Shown: positions 35,022 through 48,012, counted from the stretch's first letter. The stretch is 64,000 nucleotides of DNA from Panopea generosa (GCA_029582155.1 CM055905.1:63069656-63133655), one strand, 5' to 3'. Made by a program: numbers and translations. Notes: generated from the sequence alone by a model not told the origin.

Positions 35022-37179
35022 GTAAGTGCTTCTATTTACATTTGTATTTTGACTTTCTGCCATAAAAATGCTGATTTAAACCGTTGTAAATAGCATCAGT
35101 AATAACAGCTCCTAAAAGCAACAGCTTGGTAAGTCAATATTTTGAAGCATGTCACGAGTAGAGCACGGCAAACGATTTGACAGGTGGTTGCAAACTTTTT
35201 CCCGCCGATTGGTTTCTTTTTCCATATTTATTACATAAGTCCAAGACATTTGTGATTGGATTTTGAATGCTTTATGTAACGACGAAACTAGAATCACAAA
35301 AAATATTACAATTGACTGTTATACAGTTGTTGTAGGCATTTATCACTAGGGAAAAGAAATCGAAAACCAACTCGCACATTTTCCTCAACGAAAGCAGCTT
35401 ATCGTAACACAATGTTTACGAAAATAAAATATTCAGATTGTAAACATACTCAGAAACTTCAGCCAACACTTGACTACACTTTTATTTTTAAGAGGTGATT
35501 TTTTAACTAACAATTAATGTATGCAATTATCATCATTTCAATAATTTGTTCAGGTTAAGATCATGAGATCAAGTTTCAACATGCTTATATATATATATGG
35601 ACATAGGTTATGACATATTATTGAACATGAATTTACAGATAGGCATTAAGTACATAGATCTATTAAAAGTGCTTGTTTATGAATGAATGTGTTAAACAAG
35701 TTGACAAATTTACTTTATATGACGGACTGGATGATAATTTATAACCTGTGCCAAGTATAATTATCATGATTATAATAAATTACATGAAGTTGCGGTGGGG
35801 TAACATGCTCTAAGACCCAGAATGACTCCTGATGGGGTATCGTCCAGTATTTTTTTTTAAAAAAGTGAAAGCATGCAAATCCTTCGATGGGGATTAAAGC
35901 AGCTGGTCCCATGCACAGGGAGAGTGATACCCAGTGCACATAAAAGAGCAACTGAACTTCTGTGTTACTCAGTGATTGCACCTTCTTTACCAATGCCATT
36001 GCGAAGGACGCAGTCTGGCGTACACTCAAATGCCCTTTAACCTGTGCACTTTGTGCCTGTACACAATCCTCGAATGCAGTTACAGTAGATAGACAGAATT
36101 ATGTAATATATCACCTGATAATGAGTGTGAGATTCTTATAGTTTTATCAAGGAATTATATAGAGAAGGAAAGGCAACTGACAAAGTTTTTGTGAACGCTC
36201 GCATATTCACTCAAAATCTCACAATATCTCGTTTTTAATTATCAATAATGAATTTATCTTCACTTGAATTCATCTCAGGAACACAAATTAAAATTCTTAA
36301 ACTGCAGAATGAAATTGCCGTCAAAACAATACCACTCCCAGAAATTTGTGTTTAAATTTGTCATAGTACTTGTGATTACAATATGTGTATACTGCAGCTA
36401 AAATAACGATTAATTTTCCTTCAAACCTTAATATCTTTAATGAAATAGCATTTTGCGTGAGTGAAACATGTTTAAACACCTAAAATTGCATACAACTTAC
36501 AGTTTATGTACAAGAAATCAGTCGCCTGTGAAGTATGATTGGTCAATTTGCAAATTATGAATCCTCTTGTGCTGTTTCGTCAACATTTAGTCAGGAGATG
36601 CAAGTTTCCTATCCTTCTATACAAATCCTTAGTTTTATACATTACATATCTAAAACATTTATTTATAATTTAAGTAATCCACTAGTTCAAGATGCTATAA
36701 ACATGTTAGCATAGATCTATCAGTCATTTTATGATGTTGTCATACAAATATATCAAAATAACGTTGCTTTCAATGACGAATTAAAAAAAAAACAAGAAGA
36801 GTATGAAGAAATCTACATTTTTATGTATGTATACTATACATGTACAATAATTGATATTTATTCATTGTGTTTGTTTAAAAATATTTTAATACTTTCCCTG
36901 ACCCTGCTCACATGGAAAAACGAGGCTATCCTTATGATCTTAAAAAAATGTAGAATTGTCAAATTTTCATTCATTTTACTGACAAATAGAGGATTACTCC
37001 CATTCGATCAATAAAGTACCAAGTGAATATACCTTTTTGCATCAATGGGGCGATATTTCGTATTGAAGCAGGAATATCAAATTTAACTACTGCTGCTCAT
37101 AAGTTTTTTATATAGAAAACTTGGATAAGTAATTATTAGCTCTGACATTACAGATCTGTTTATATTGTTGTTGTTTCAG
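35022..37179 (+). other. Intron 1 of the death-fold gene, unit B
   Basis: AT-rich, containing the family-4 SINE-like repeat at about 35,785-36,070. No supported exon. It ends in TTGTTGTTTCAG as in the other units. Confidence 0.5.
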
Positions 37180-37207
37180 TATAAGATCATGCTGGCAAGA
37201 GCAGACG

Positions 37208-40200
37208 ATGCTTAGAGGTCGTAAAGTCACCGACCCCGTGGTTCAGGGAACCACTGCAGCTGGATATGAAAACACACCAGGTAGTTTTTTCGTTTAATTT
37301 ATAGCTGTGCCCAATAAGCTCAGTCGTTAGCATGTCTGACTATCAATCCCGGGGTCATGAGTTTGAATCCCCGCCTGTCAACAATCTCTGTGATTGTTGA
37401 TATACAACATTGCTTCTCATTATCGTTCGTATCTCACCGCTGATTCAAGTGGGAAAGTAATGAGTTACTTGCGGAGATGGGGTGTGCTCGAGTACTGGTT
37501 AATCCCAGGAAACAGTGGTTAGGTTAACTGATCGTCTGTTAGCCCTCGATGGCATAAAAATGATGCTAAATATTCAATAAATCAATTCAATTTAGTTTAT
37601 ACTAATATTTTTAAAAGAAATTTTATTGAGTATTTAGCATCATTTTTATGTCATTGAAGGCTAACAGAATGCTGCTCAGTTAAACCCCGGCCCCCAAAAT
37701 CTAATAGATTTACCACCTTACATTTGCACCCTGACCCCCAGGTTCTAATGACAGCCCTGCATGTGTCACTGTGCACGTAACCTACTAGGAGAGGAATTTA
37801 TGTAAGCGGTTCTGTTAGCTAAGGCGGTAGAGCATTCGCCTTGTAAGCGAAGGGTCCCAGGTTCCAGTCTCAGACCGGCGGCATATTTTTCTCGTCCTGT
37901 AATACATTGGTGCAAATGTAAGGTGGTGAATCTATTAGATTTTGTAAACACAATCATCAGAACAATTGGAAGCAGAAATTGTGACCTGAATCAGACAAAC
38001 TTTATACCCATCTAGTACATTAAGAATACAGACATGCAATGATGCATCGATTGTTACAGGGAATATATATAATAAATCAATAAACAATATAATAGGCATG
38101 CCCAGATCAAACACCATCAATAAACATATAAACTAAAAACTTTTATCGACCAACATAAAAAAATAAGCGTAAAATCATTTTACGACATAATGAGAAAAGA
38201 ACACAGTTAGGAAATGAACATGACCCCTTTTAACCTATGACCCAACAGTGCTTTCAAATAGAAATAAACTAAGGCCAAAAAAAATATGCGTTCAAATTTA
38301 GTTCAATTGAAAAAATAGTTTTGTTTTGAGTCAATATTTAAATCACTGAGTCAAAATTTTAATCGATTTTTTGTTGTTGATTTTTTTTTCTAAATTTTTT
38401 GAACCATAGAAATAAAAAAGGAAAAAAGAAATTCCCAACTTGTCACAGGAAACAAAAAAAGTTGACTGTATTATTAATATCTGGATGGTTATAGCACAGC
38501 GGTAGTCATGGGGTAGAGCATCTGCCTCACATGTGGGAGATGCTGGGTGATGATACTAGACGCTTCCTGTCTTGGTGCTCAGCTTTTAGATGATAGTTCT
38601 AGGTCTGGTCAGCCCGATGTCAGTATAATGTGAGTGGGTTTGATATCATACCATGTGTCTGCGGCATGATATTCCAGTGTAGAAGCACTCGAAATACTGT
38701 CTCATGTAGACACTCATGATATGATTGAAAAATTGTTGAAAGCAATGTTAAACACCATACAACAACCATGTTTTCTGGTTGGCCCCTGAAAAGAATATGA
38801 TAGGTGGGTAGGTTGTTCAAAGCAAGCTTCAAGTCATATGTTAACATGTCATGAATAATGTCGTTATAAATGACGAAAATGGGGAAAAAACAAAACAATG
38901 AAAATATCAATACTGTCAAACCTGTCTTAAGCAGCCAGTCAAGGGAAGGACCAAAAGTGGTTTATAAGACAGGTTGTTGCTTAATACAGGTTGATTTGTT
39001 CTGAAAGGATAGAAATGGGAAATTGTAAATATGGCTGCTTAAGACAAGTGGCTGTTTAATAGAGGTGACTGTTTCCACAGGTTTGACTGTATGTCAGTTT
39101 AAAACAGCTTACAGCCTTGTTCTTCATCGTTTTAAACGGTTAAAGTTGCATTTAACTCCATTAAAAAATCATTAAAAATTATAGAAAACATGGCATGGGT
39201 CAGAAATGACAAACAAAACAATTTAAATGGTGGCCTCGATTCATTCTTAAAATCAGTTGCCTGCCAAGTGTCGTTTTAAATGTGACGTACTTGAAAAAAC
39301 GCAAATCTGAGTGAAACATTTAGATGTTTACATTGTATTGAATTTTGTTTATTAAAGTTATTATATGATATGTATGTTATATCTTATTGAAAATTAAGTA
39401 CAAAGATGCACATTCATTTAACCAATTTATAGTTTATGTCCTCAGAGATCAAACGCTTATTAAAAGCAGTTGTGTGATTTTGATCACACGTTGATCAATT
39501 CATACCATTCAGAGGCTTGGCAAATGGCCAGTATGTTGAAGAGAGCCTTGACTGGATAGTTTTGATAGAGTTGCAGAATGTCATTCTGTTCGACTTCAAT
39601 GATGAAGATATCTTGCTGCTCTGACGTTAACGCCGGTGACAAGACTGTGCCAAATGGTTTTGATATCGTTTTATACTGCTCTTTTATTACCCCTGACTTT
39701 TCATTTGTATTTTAATTAAATGAACATTGATTGCATACTCAAACAGTGTCCCTTGTATAGACCCTTCACGATGCATTGATCAAAAGCCCAGTATATTTAT
39801 ATAATCACAGTTGCTGTTAATTTTAAAATAAGTGAAACTTTTCCTTCGACGATAGTATCGGAAATGGTAATATTATTGTGCAGAATTAGCTTGTTTGTTT
39901 GTTTAGTGTCAATTTTATGCCCTCTAGGGCTAACAGGCCATCAGTACACCCAACCACTCTTTTGTGAGATCCTGAAAGGGAAACCAGTAATCGAGAACGC
40001 CCATCTCCACAAGTAACTGATAACTTTCCCATTTTAATCAGTGGTAAGAGATGGAAAAGACACAGTGTCATATATCAGTCATCATGGAGACTGTTGCTGG
40101 GTGGGGATTCAACTCACGACCCCTGGGTTGTCACATGTACTCGGTTCTTGTCAGCAACCACGCCTTTGCGAACCATACATCCTTGTACGGATTATGCAAC

Positions 40201-41744
40201 TACCTCGACACGTTGCGGAGACGTCAACCATCAGCAAGAATGACGACAAAGCGAATTTCCCCATTTTCACAAGGATACATGGCCTGCAAGAGCGACACTG
40301 TCACTTGAGGAAATTTATTGGAACAATTAGAAAAGTACTTCACGAGGGAAGTTCTAACTGGAGTGGTTATGAGGACGGTTCCAACGGAAGATTATGGTAA
40401 TACTTTATGTTTTTTTCACAGAATTATAGTCCTCTTATTCGTTCTATTACTCAATATTTTATTGGTTGTAATTTTATGGTGAATCTTGATAGGATGCGCA
40501 TATTGTGTCGATGATCTTTACAGAGTTATGGTCCTTTGATTCTATCCATTACTAAATATTTTATTATCTGAGCCATTACATTACAACTTCTGGTTGTAAT
40601 TGTATGGTAAATCTTGCTAGGATTCGCATATTGTGTCGATGATCTTTACAGAGTTATGGTCCTTTGATTCCGTCCATTACTAAATCATTGTCTGTGCTAC
40701 ATTTAGTTCACTAAAATGTCTAGTTGGAAATATATCAAACACTCTAGGATGCGTCACTACAAAGTGAGATGTGTACAATGTCTTTGTATTTTGTTTGGAT
40801 AATTTTTCACAGAGTTATGGTCATTTCATTGTGTCCATTCCCAAATTCTTGTTTTGGTATTCAAGAGTACAGTAGGAAATTCAATGAGACTTCGAACATG
40901 TATAGAGCTCAGTGTGTTGAAGCACCAAAAATCTATTTCAAAAAGTATCTTCAATTCACACCTCCTTCCCTTTACAAACAATGCAGCTTGTACTTACTCA
41001 AGCACTTGTTTGGGAAGCATCCATTGGTTCCCCCGATATTTTGTTTTCATATTTTTGTAATATTTAACTATTATTATCTTGGTTATAACAGTATTTTTTA
41101 TTATGTACACACAGGCAGACTATAATATACATCAATCTACATACAGCATTGATACAAATACATGAATAGTGTAGAATAATGCCTATGATCCTGAAACTCG
41201 AATATAAGACCACACACTCTATTAAGACCACGTTTCTTTGGTCACAGAGGTCGTCGTTTTAGGGGTGTTTTACTGTATAGTGAATATAGATCTGCTCATT
41301 TTTTGTCTTCAGGTTTACAACCAGAACTCATGGACGGTGTCGTATTGAAAAATAGTGGTATGTTTCCATATGTTCCCAAACAGGATTTAAGTAATATATA
41401 TTTTTCATTTAGGTTTACAGCCCGAACTCTTGGACGGTGTGCCTAATGAGGAACAGTGGGACATCGTGAGCGAGTTCGTCGATCAGCATATCTACCAGTA
41501 CGTCTGTCCATTTTTGGAACTTGGACTGAAATATACAGATATCGAAACAATTGTAAATAAAAAAGTGTCAAAAGGCTATTACGTCTCACAGCTGTTTCTG
41601 ATATGCAAAGAGGATCCAAAGATCACGACTAGGGTGTTAATCAACACCATTGTTGTGGTAAGCAAAAATGTTGATATAACAGCACTGGTAACCAAGCTTG
41701 CAGACATGAAATCGTCACCCTCAGAGGCTCAGACCATGCAGTGA
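37208..41744 (+). CDS. Death-fold-like protein, unit B (exons 37180-37280, 40310-40396, 41313-41357, 41413-41744)
   Basis: From the first in-frame ATG of exon 2 (37,208) four exons join in phase (73 + 87 + 45 + 332 nt) to give 178 residues with no stop. The order is MLRGRKVTDPVVQG..., NLLEQLEKYFTREVLTGV, LQPELMDGVVLKNS, then LQPELLDGVPNEEQWDIV and a helical domain of about 90 residues (FLELGLKYTDI, VSKGYYVSQLFLICKED, TRVLINTIVVVSKNVDI, ALVTKLADM). Donors are GTAGTT, GTAATA and GTATGT; the exon 3 acceptor (TCACTTGAG) is weak. The 45-nt exon repeats the start of the last exon. The domain looks like a death-fold adaptor module; DED, CARD or DD subtype is not decided. The true start may lie upstream, since the exon 2 frame is open to its 5-prime end. 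Confidence 0.55.
37307..37588 (+). mobile_element. tRNA-derived SINE, family 1, unit B copy 3
   Basis: Ortholog of 9,030-9,310 in the intron after exon 2. Box A AAGCTCAGTCGTTAGC and box B GAGTTTGAATCC. The tail is degraded to CAATAAATCAATTCAA. Confidence 0.83.
37806..37882 (+). tRNA. tRNA-Thr(UGT)-like sequence, unit B
   Basis: GCGGTTCTGTTAGCTAAGGC, anticodon arm ATTCGCCTTGTAAGCGAA (loop CTTGTAA, anticodon TGT) and GGTTCCAGTC in place of a strict box B. Two mismatches in the acceptor stem and the altered box B argue for a tRNA pseudogene. Confidence 0.35.
37890..38477. other. AT-rich intronic DNA, unit B
   Basis: Same as 9,910-10,490 of unit A. No gene or repeat family is recognised. Confidence 0.35.
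38478..38770 (+). mobile_element. tRNA-derived SINE, family 3, unit B
   Basis: Ortholog of 10,500-10,795, with GGTTATAGCACAGCGGTAGT at the head and GTTAAACACCATACAACAAC at the end. Confidence 0.65.
38913..39089 (+). mobile_element. MITE with CAGTCAAACCTG termini, unit B copy 1
   Basis: Ortholog of 10,942-11,118. Ends CTGTCAAACCTGTCTTAAGC and ACAGGTTTGACTG lie between TA and TA. Confidence 0.75.
39484..39624 (-). CDS. Possible minus-strand exon ending in a stop, unit B
   Basis: 47 codons reading SEQQDIFIIEVEQNDILQL and then ...ASEWYELINV-stop, in the same frame and length as 11,511-11,651. TGA replaces TAA. It could be the last exon of an antisense death-fold relic, but the substitutions between the two copies are mostly non-synonymous. 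Confidence 0.22.
   Translation of the reverse strand, partial: SEQQDIFIIEVEQNDILQLYQNYPVKALFNILAICQASEWYELINV
39891..40130 (-). mobile_element. tRNA-derived SINE, family 1, minus strand, unit B copy 4
   Basis: Ortholog of 11,905-12,150. It supplies most of the + strand open frames at 40,041-40,400, which are therefore rejected as genes. Confidence 0.75.
40397..41312 (+). other. Intron 3 of the death-fold gene, unit B
   Basis: Contains an internal tandem duplication not in unit A: the stretch TTTACAGAGTTATGGTCCTT with GATAGGATGCGCATATTGTG / GCTAGGATTCGCATATTGTG recurs near 40,490 and 40,620. No exon is seen apart from the 45-nt exon that follows. Confidence 0.45.
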
Positions 41745-41794
41745 GATATGAACTGTACTTTTCATGTTTGTTCATTTTGTTTGTCTGACTATTT

Positions 41795-41988
41795 AGCTTC
41801 ATTTTATACTAATGAGGACTTACAGACGATCAGTTCACCATCCTAAAAGGGTTAACCAATAATCGAGCTCACCCTTTTTCTGCAAGTATTTAATGATATT
41901 TAAGTTGTTGATATAACAGCACTTTTGACGAAGCTTGCAGATATGGTAGCGTTTAAATATGTATAGATATGGAGAGAGAGACAGACAG

Positions 41989-42046
<58 letters not shown>

Positions 42047-43154
42047 ATAAAGAATTCTGACAATTTTTTATCTTTTATTATTTATAATTAATAAAGTTTT
42101 ATTAAAGTTTTATACGAGTAAATTCATATTCTATAGTCGATTACTGTACAAATTATGGAAGTAAATCAATTCTTAAACAATACCCGACAACTATTACTAG
42201 TTTATGACGTTAGTCATGTACTGGTATAATACAACCGCTAGTTGAACAGATGCTGTAGTCTATCCCAGAATTTGATATCTCCCGAATCAGTTCTATTAAA
42301 CCACAATGCAAAAACAGGGAAATTCTACACCTGTCCCTGTGGCTTTACCAGCATTGCTATTTAGCTGACCCAATCGGCAGTGCTTTGAACTGCGCTGTTT
42401 ACCTGTATTATTGCAAATTAACTGAAAAACTCTGAAAATGGTCTTATATTACCTAAGATACTGAAATACTTATAAGTATATTTTAATAAGTACATGTCAA
42501 CGTTTTTCAGTACCAGCTAAATCTGTATGTCGATATTTTGTTATTTTAAGCGTGTTTCGTAGATCATCAGAGGCTTAGACGACCATGCATTGAGATTTGT
42601 GTTTCCTGTGGGATTTGGTGGGACAGTTATCTGGCTTCTGTTTAACCAACATTGTACTTAAATACTGAAAGTTACTAAGTTTAAACTGGTTATTTAATTA
42701 TTATATAATCAATATCAATTATACCATATACAATTTTACTGTAACCAGTCTAAAATCATGATCACCCGTCTGCTTTTCTTAGGTTTTAGGAATTTAAGTA
42801 TGTATTAGTAAAACAGGAGCCAGTTACCTGCGGAAATGGTTATCTTTTTTTTAAAAAAAAAAGTTTATATTGCATACGAATATATTGTATTAAAGTGTCA
42901 ATTACATAACTTTAATTGTCTGGCACAAAACATTCATGTATAGCTACTTTCGATACGTTTTGACTGTCCCCACTCAAGTTGTACTTCTTTATTACATAGT
43001 TGTATATATGTATACATGTCCTATGCCTCAAGTAACTAGATCTGTATGTGTAAACATATTTTTATTGATGATTGTATCATTGTCTTTTTTTGTGCATAAC
43101 ATGTCTGTGTAACCCGAGATGAATAAAAAACAACGTTTTTATTACCGTTAGTTT
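41795..43154. other. Intergenic DNA after the death-fold gene, unit B
   Basis: Starts with a SINE remnant (to about 41,887), then GTTGATATAACAGCACTTTT + GACGAAGCTTGCAGATATGG, a decayed duplicate of the exon end. (TA)n and (GA)n microsatellites lie at 41,988-42,045, and possible AATAAA signals near 42,045 and 42,091. The rest is AT-rich without genes. Confidence 0.45.
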
Positions 43155-43362
43155 AAACTTATTTATTCTTCTTCGATTGTGAAACAAATTATTAAGACTT
43201 GGTATACGAATCACCAAGTCTTCCTGGGTAGAACCAGAACAAAGCAAATATTCGTAAAAGGTGACATGTTTAAGGACACCACACATGGCCGTGGCAGAGG
43301 ATCGGACCCTTGACCCTCCGATCATGGGGCCGTTACTCTACCACTGAGCCACGCGCTCCACA
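43155..43362 (-). mobile_element. tRNA-derived SINE, family 2, minus strand, unit B
   Basis: Ortholog of 15,197-15,413; complement has GGCTCAGTGGTAGAGTAACG and box-B-like GTCAAGGGTCCGATCC. An interrupted TTG microsatellite (43,374-43,402) follows. Confidence 0.72.
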
Positions 43363-43553
43363 TAAATGTATAGCTGTTATTGTTGCTGTTGTTGTTGTTG
43401 TAAATACCGAGCTATTTTCCGAATTGTCATGGTAAAATGAAGGTGACTGATGAAAACTAATATGCAAGATTTTTTTCTCGATCTTTATATAAGTGATCTC
43501 AGAAATAAATGGTAAATGTACCATTTTCCTGAGAACGTTATGTGATAAAAAGT

Positions 43554-43688
43554 ATCTTACATTCGTGCTTATTTATTAGCCAACTGATTAAACTTGTTGG
43601 AAAAAATGATTTGATGCTCGGCAAAACCTTCCGTAATTTATTTAACTCGTTTAATAAATTCAATAATAAATTAGCACGAATGTAAGAT
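43554..43688. mobile_element. Short foldback element (135 bp), unit B
   Basis: Arms ATCTTACATTCGTGCTTATT and AATTAGCACGAATGTAAGAT. About 30 bases longer than its unit A ortholog in the spacer (TTTATTTAACTCGTTTAATA). Confidence 0.62.
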
Positions 43689-44156
43689 CTTCTACATAAT
43701 ATTTACACTCTTGCTGCATAAACTTTTTTTGAAAGCCCAAGACTGTGTTTTTCCTGTTTGAGATAAGTATCTTGTGTTAAGTTATGTTATACATCTTTCG
43801 GAACACCTTACCGATTATCCTAATTGCACAATCGGAATATCTCTCGACCATTTCCGCCTATAATCTTATTTCGAACGTAAGCGAAAATGGCCGAGCGATA
43901 CGATTGCCTAATTGCATACCGAAGGCTGGCGGTATTGGCCGAGTATGTACGATTAGTTATACACAACATGTCTAACTTCCTGTAAATGTGATTGCTTGGA
44001 TATCAACTAAACACGTACACAAACTTTATAACATAATTATACGGTAAATGTATACTGGTGTAATATTTGTGTCGGCTCAAGTGCTGTTTTATCCCATATA
44101 AAATATGTGTTTGATGTCTGTTTGTTTGTTGTATACAATCGTCAGTCCACAAAGTT

Positions 44157-44424
44157 TGTTTGAATATTTAACGTCATGTTTGTGCTGTCGATGACTGAAA
44201 GACGGTCAGTTAACCTAACCATCCTTTCCTGGAATTCTGGAAGATTAACCAGCACTCAAGCACACCCCTCTCTCCGCAAATAACTGATATTTTTATCACA
44301 TGAATCAGTGGTCGGTGAGAGACGAATGAAAATGAGATGTAATGTCGTACATCAATCATCACATATATAGGGAGTTAGGGATTCGAACTCATGTATTCAG
44401 ACGCGCTACCGAGCTAACCAGTCC
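44157..44424 (-). mobile_element. tRNA-derived SINE, family 1, minus strand, unit B copy 6
   Basis: Ortholog of 16,315-16,588, with a degraded head (GCGCTACCGAGCTAACC). Confidence 0.78.
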
Positions 44425-44686
44425 GGCTAGTCCAAACATTCGATAATAAGCATGGTAAACTGCTGCATAAATATTTGACTTGAAATATGTTTTTTTTGTT
44501 TACACATGTATCTGTTGTTTAATTGTAATAGATAAAAAGTATTCGTGCATGTACATGCCATACATGATCAATTACACATACATACAGAGTTGTTAAATGG
44601 AAATAAACATATATTTATCAAAAGTATTTAAGACAAAGATAACCATCTTAAGACAAATATTAGTATAAAACGAAAATAATATACTG

Positions 44687-44890
44687 AAGCGGAGCGGTAG
44701 TGTAGTGGATAGAGTGTTGGCCGCTCACGCCAGAGATTGAGGAGTTCGATCCCCAGCTCGATCTGATGTCTCTCAATAAAACAACACTCAGTACTGGTTC
44801 TAACCAGGAAGCACATGCGCAAACGGTTCAAATGAATTCTGAACTTTTATCGCAATCGAGCTTAAATTAGTATAAACGGAACTTATGTAC
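44687..44890 (+). mobile_element. tRNA-derived SINE, family 5, unit B
   Basis: Ortholog of 16,856-17,050; box B GGAGTTCGATCCCCAGC is better preserved here. The 590 bases after it match unit A and show no gene. Confidence 0.6.
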
Positions 44891-45477
44891 TGAAAGGATC
44901 AAGAAATGTCTGGTGAAATTCAAAGACACGTAATCAAAGTATCGTAAGCTAAATTTACAGTTTTAGAATATGTATGTAAAGCTATTTTATCTATTTAGAA
45001 ATAGAATGATGAGTTAAAAATAATAACCTGTTACGTGATTAATTTTGTACTAATTAACTGCTTTCCATTCAATAAAAGCGCAATGCATTCTGGAACCTGT
45101 CAAATGAGTCACGTGACTTTAATCTGACTTTTTATTGGTTTCGTATTGTTGAATCTGGTTAATCTTAGAAACAGTCCATATTACAAGGTGAAGGTCGTGA
45201 AGCAGTGCCCGCATGATATTTATTTTTAGAATCGGGATTCCATTTCGATTTTACCACTCCGATTAATATACTCTTATCACGTTTTGATGGAAATCCTTCG
45301 TATTTTAGTTAAAAATAAAAATAATATGTTTTATATTCATTTTAAACTAAATGTTATTGTTTCAGACATTTAAAGCATGAGCACTTTTTCTATTGACACG
45401 CTGTCTTTAATCAATTCATAGGATTGTTTAATACAAAATATTTTCCAATCAATTTCTCCAACTAAACCGTTCATCCG

Positions 45478-45600
45478 TTAATTGATTAATTGAATATTTA
45501 GTGTCATTTATGCCATCAGATGATCAGTTATCCTAACCACTTTACGGATCCTGAAAGTTAAACCAGTACTCGAGCACACCCTTTCACCGCAAGTAACTGC
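45478..45600 (-). mobile_element. Truncated SINE, family 1, minus strand, unit B copy 7
   Basis: Ortholog of 17,660-17,800 with a further deletion after GCCATCAGATGATCAG. Confidence 0.68.
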
Positions 45601-45707
45601 TACTTAAGACAGGGTTAACTGTAGTTAGGAAAGTTTAGTTGTGTATATGGTAGCTATCGTTTCGTTTCGATCCGATAATTAAAAAAATCATTACCAATTG
45701 CGTTTTT

Positions 45708-47768
45708 AAATGTGAACATATTGTCAGCCTCATATCTCTTATAAAACGATATACAAAAACTGCCTCTCTGAGACACAATTATTTATAAGCAAGAAAATGG
45801 CCTCCTCGAGTTGTTTTTATTTTATTTTCTGTTTCTAAGAATTGGCGTTCAAAAAGTCATCTAAACTACACTCAGTACATTTAAAAACACAAAATTTATT
45901 TTGTAAACTAAATTAATAGCACTGTTGCCGACCATATTTCTCGCATTTGGAATTCATTCATTATAGATTTATTCCAATAATCAGTTTTTAAATTTCAAAC
46001 TTAATCAACCATAACATATTTATTAGAGCGGAATGTAAAACGTATACGTCTTTGATTTAGTGACTTTTTTTCAAATAACAAAATGTAACTTTTGATCAAG
46101 TATCATAAAAATAATAAAGTCGATGAAACAACAACAAAATAAATGGATTCAATAAACACAGTTCAGGCGCATCACGTGACACACTCGGTTACTCTGCTGA
46201 GTGACATTTGAAAGTGACGCCTTATCAAAATTAAAAGGTTAAAAGGTCGATAGAAGCAATAGAAAAACAGGAGGGGTACAAATAGGTAACCTACTTAAAA
46301 GTTGATGTATGAACTGTTCTAAAGAGTAAAACAACTAAGACTTAATCAGGTTTTTAATATTTTCCATGGCACCGCGCCAAAATATCTTTATGATTACTTC
46401 CATAGGGTGTCTTCTATTATAACCGCACAAGGTTTAGTGGAAGTAATTTTATAGTTCCGCATGCTAAGAGTTTCGATTCGGGTACCTTTTATTGCAATGC
46501 AATTGCTGACTGGAATGATTTACGTAACGATTTGAAGAAATAAACCAATAAGCAAACTTTTAAACGTGAAGTTAAAAAACATTGATGTAGGTCCTCTCAA
46601 GTTGGAGAAAAATTGAATATTAAAGTTTTAAGTATATGTTGAAAATAAGTTTTGTATTGTGAACCACTTATATGTATTATTCAGTTATTCAGAGTAAAAG
46701 ATAATTCAATGTTTTTTTAATTGTTACATTTTAACAAGACTATAGCAAATGTCTACATTCTTACGCTTTCATGTATATCATATTTTTTTTTAATTTTTAT
46801 AAAAATCACAATTTTAACGGACCCCGTTCGAAATAAGCGCGTTTGTTGCTTTAATGGGTTATCCCAGGTTATAAGATCTTTAATTTTTAGATGATTACTA
46901 TATTTATTTATTTACCTTATTTATTTTTTCTTGATTTATTACTGTTATTTTATTATTATGATATATTTGTTGTATAATGATCTTATATACCTGAATATCC
47001 GGACTGACGTGTTCCGCCGAAGGTTAATACTTTGTCTAAGTACTGAATTTCAGCCCGATGAAACATAAAAGTTTGAAAAGTCAGCAGAAGCCATTATTTA
47101 TATTTCAATTTCTAAAATTCCCCCAGACCACCATCAGTGGAAGTGGGAATCATCCTCTCACACCTTGTCCTTGAGTGACCTCGGAAATTGTCATGCTGCG
47201 TCCTTGCAGTTTTTACGTCATTCCCATGATCCAGCACTTTTCACGTTAGGCGACTGTATGCTTATTTCCACGCTTTATGCACATATTGTTGAGATTAAAA
47301 TATCCATTTCATGTTAATTATTAATTAATTAATCCTGCAGTATTATAAAACAAACTTTACACTACTTTTTTAAGATAATTTAACCGTTAATAACGTTTTT
47401 AATTGACGTTTTAAACATTATTGCATTAACATTTGGAACAAAATGTTGTTATTTATTTTTGTGAAATAATTTAAATTCTCTTTTTATTAACACAAAGGAA
47501 TGAAACGCATTTAAATATGTATGTTTTTATGAATTTTGAATTTACTAATCATGTCAAATTTAAAAAAAAAATTTCAACAAAAATAAATTGGCCAAAGAAC
47601 AGCAAGTTAGGTTTATTGCAGAATAATGAAAGAATGAAAAGTAACAAAGACAACAAGAACAAAGAATGTATGGAAAGAAAAATAGATTATAAGAAGTATA
47701 GAAAGAAACAAAGATAACACAATTGAAGTAAGTAAGGGAAGAAGCAAAGAATGAAGTAAGAAGGAAAA
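45708..47768. mobile_element. About 2.06-kb segment private to unit B, carrying a LINE remnant
   Basis: Unit A reads CCAATTGTGTTTTAAAAG then AAACAAGACAAAAGAATATA; unit B interrupts this with about 2.06 kb. The segment contains a decayed LINE 3-prime coding end (listed separately), AT-rich DNA and, near its right end, the extra copy of the purine-rich repeat. The boundaries are by alignment and no clean target duplication is visible, so it may be a compound event. Confidence 0.6.
46366..46586 (+). pseudogene. LINE reverse-transcriptase C-terminal remnant
   Basis: One frame reads HGTAPKYLYDYFHRVSS. After a frameshift a second frame reads NFIVPHAKSFDSGTFYCNAI, then ADWNDLRNDLKK, a stop, and TFKREVKKH. 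The order 'vP-x-aKs...tF-y-a...WNdLP...FK-x-x-vKkhl' is the usual last part of ORF2 in L2/CR1/Jockey-type LINEs. It is broken by a frameshift and stops, so it is dead. Only about 75 codons remain; the polymerase core is absent. Confidence 0.7.
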
Positions 47769-47935
47769 GAAACAAGACAAATGAATATATGGAAAGAAAA
47801 ATAGATTTCAAGAAGTTTGGAAAGAAATAAAGATAACAAGATTGAAGTAAGTAAGAAAATAGCAAAGAAAAATAAGAAGCAAAGAATGAAATAGAAACAA
47901 AAAAGGTAGGAAAGAAAGCAGCAGATATAAAATAT
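47620..47935. repeat. Purine-rich tandem repeat, unit B (two copies)
   Basis: Two copies of a roughly 120-bp A/G-rich unit (TGGAAAGAAAAATAGATT at about 47,671 and 47,791). Unit A has one. The open frames on both strands here are compositional. Confidence 0.7.
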
Positions 47936-48012
47936 GAAAGAAAATAGGAAAGGCATGTTTGCCTTATTCATTTCAATATGCTCCTTGTATACGTGTAATA
48001 TGTATATGTGTA

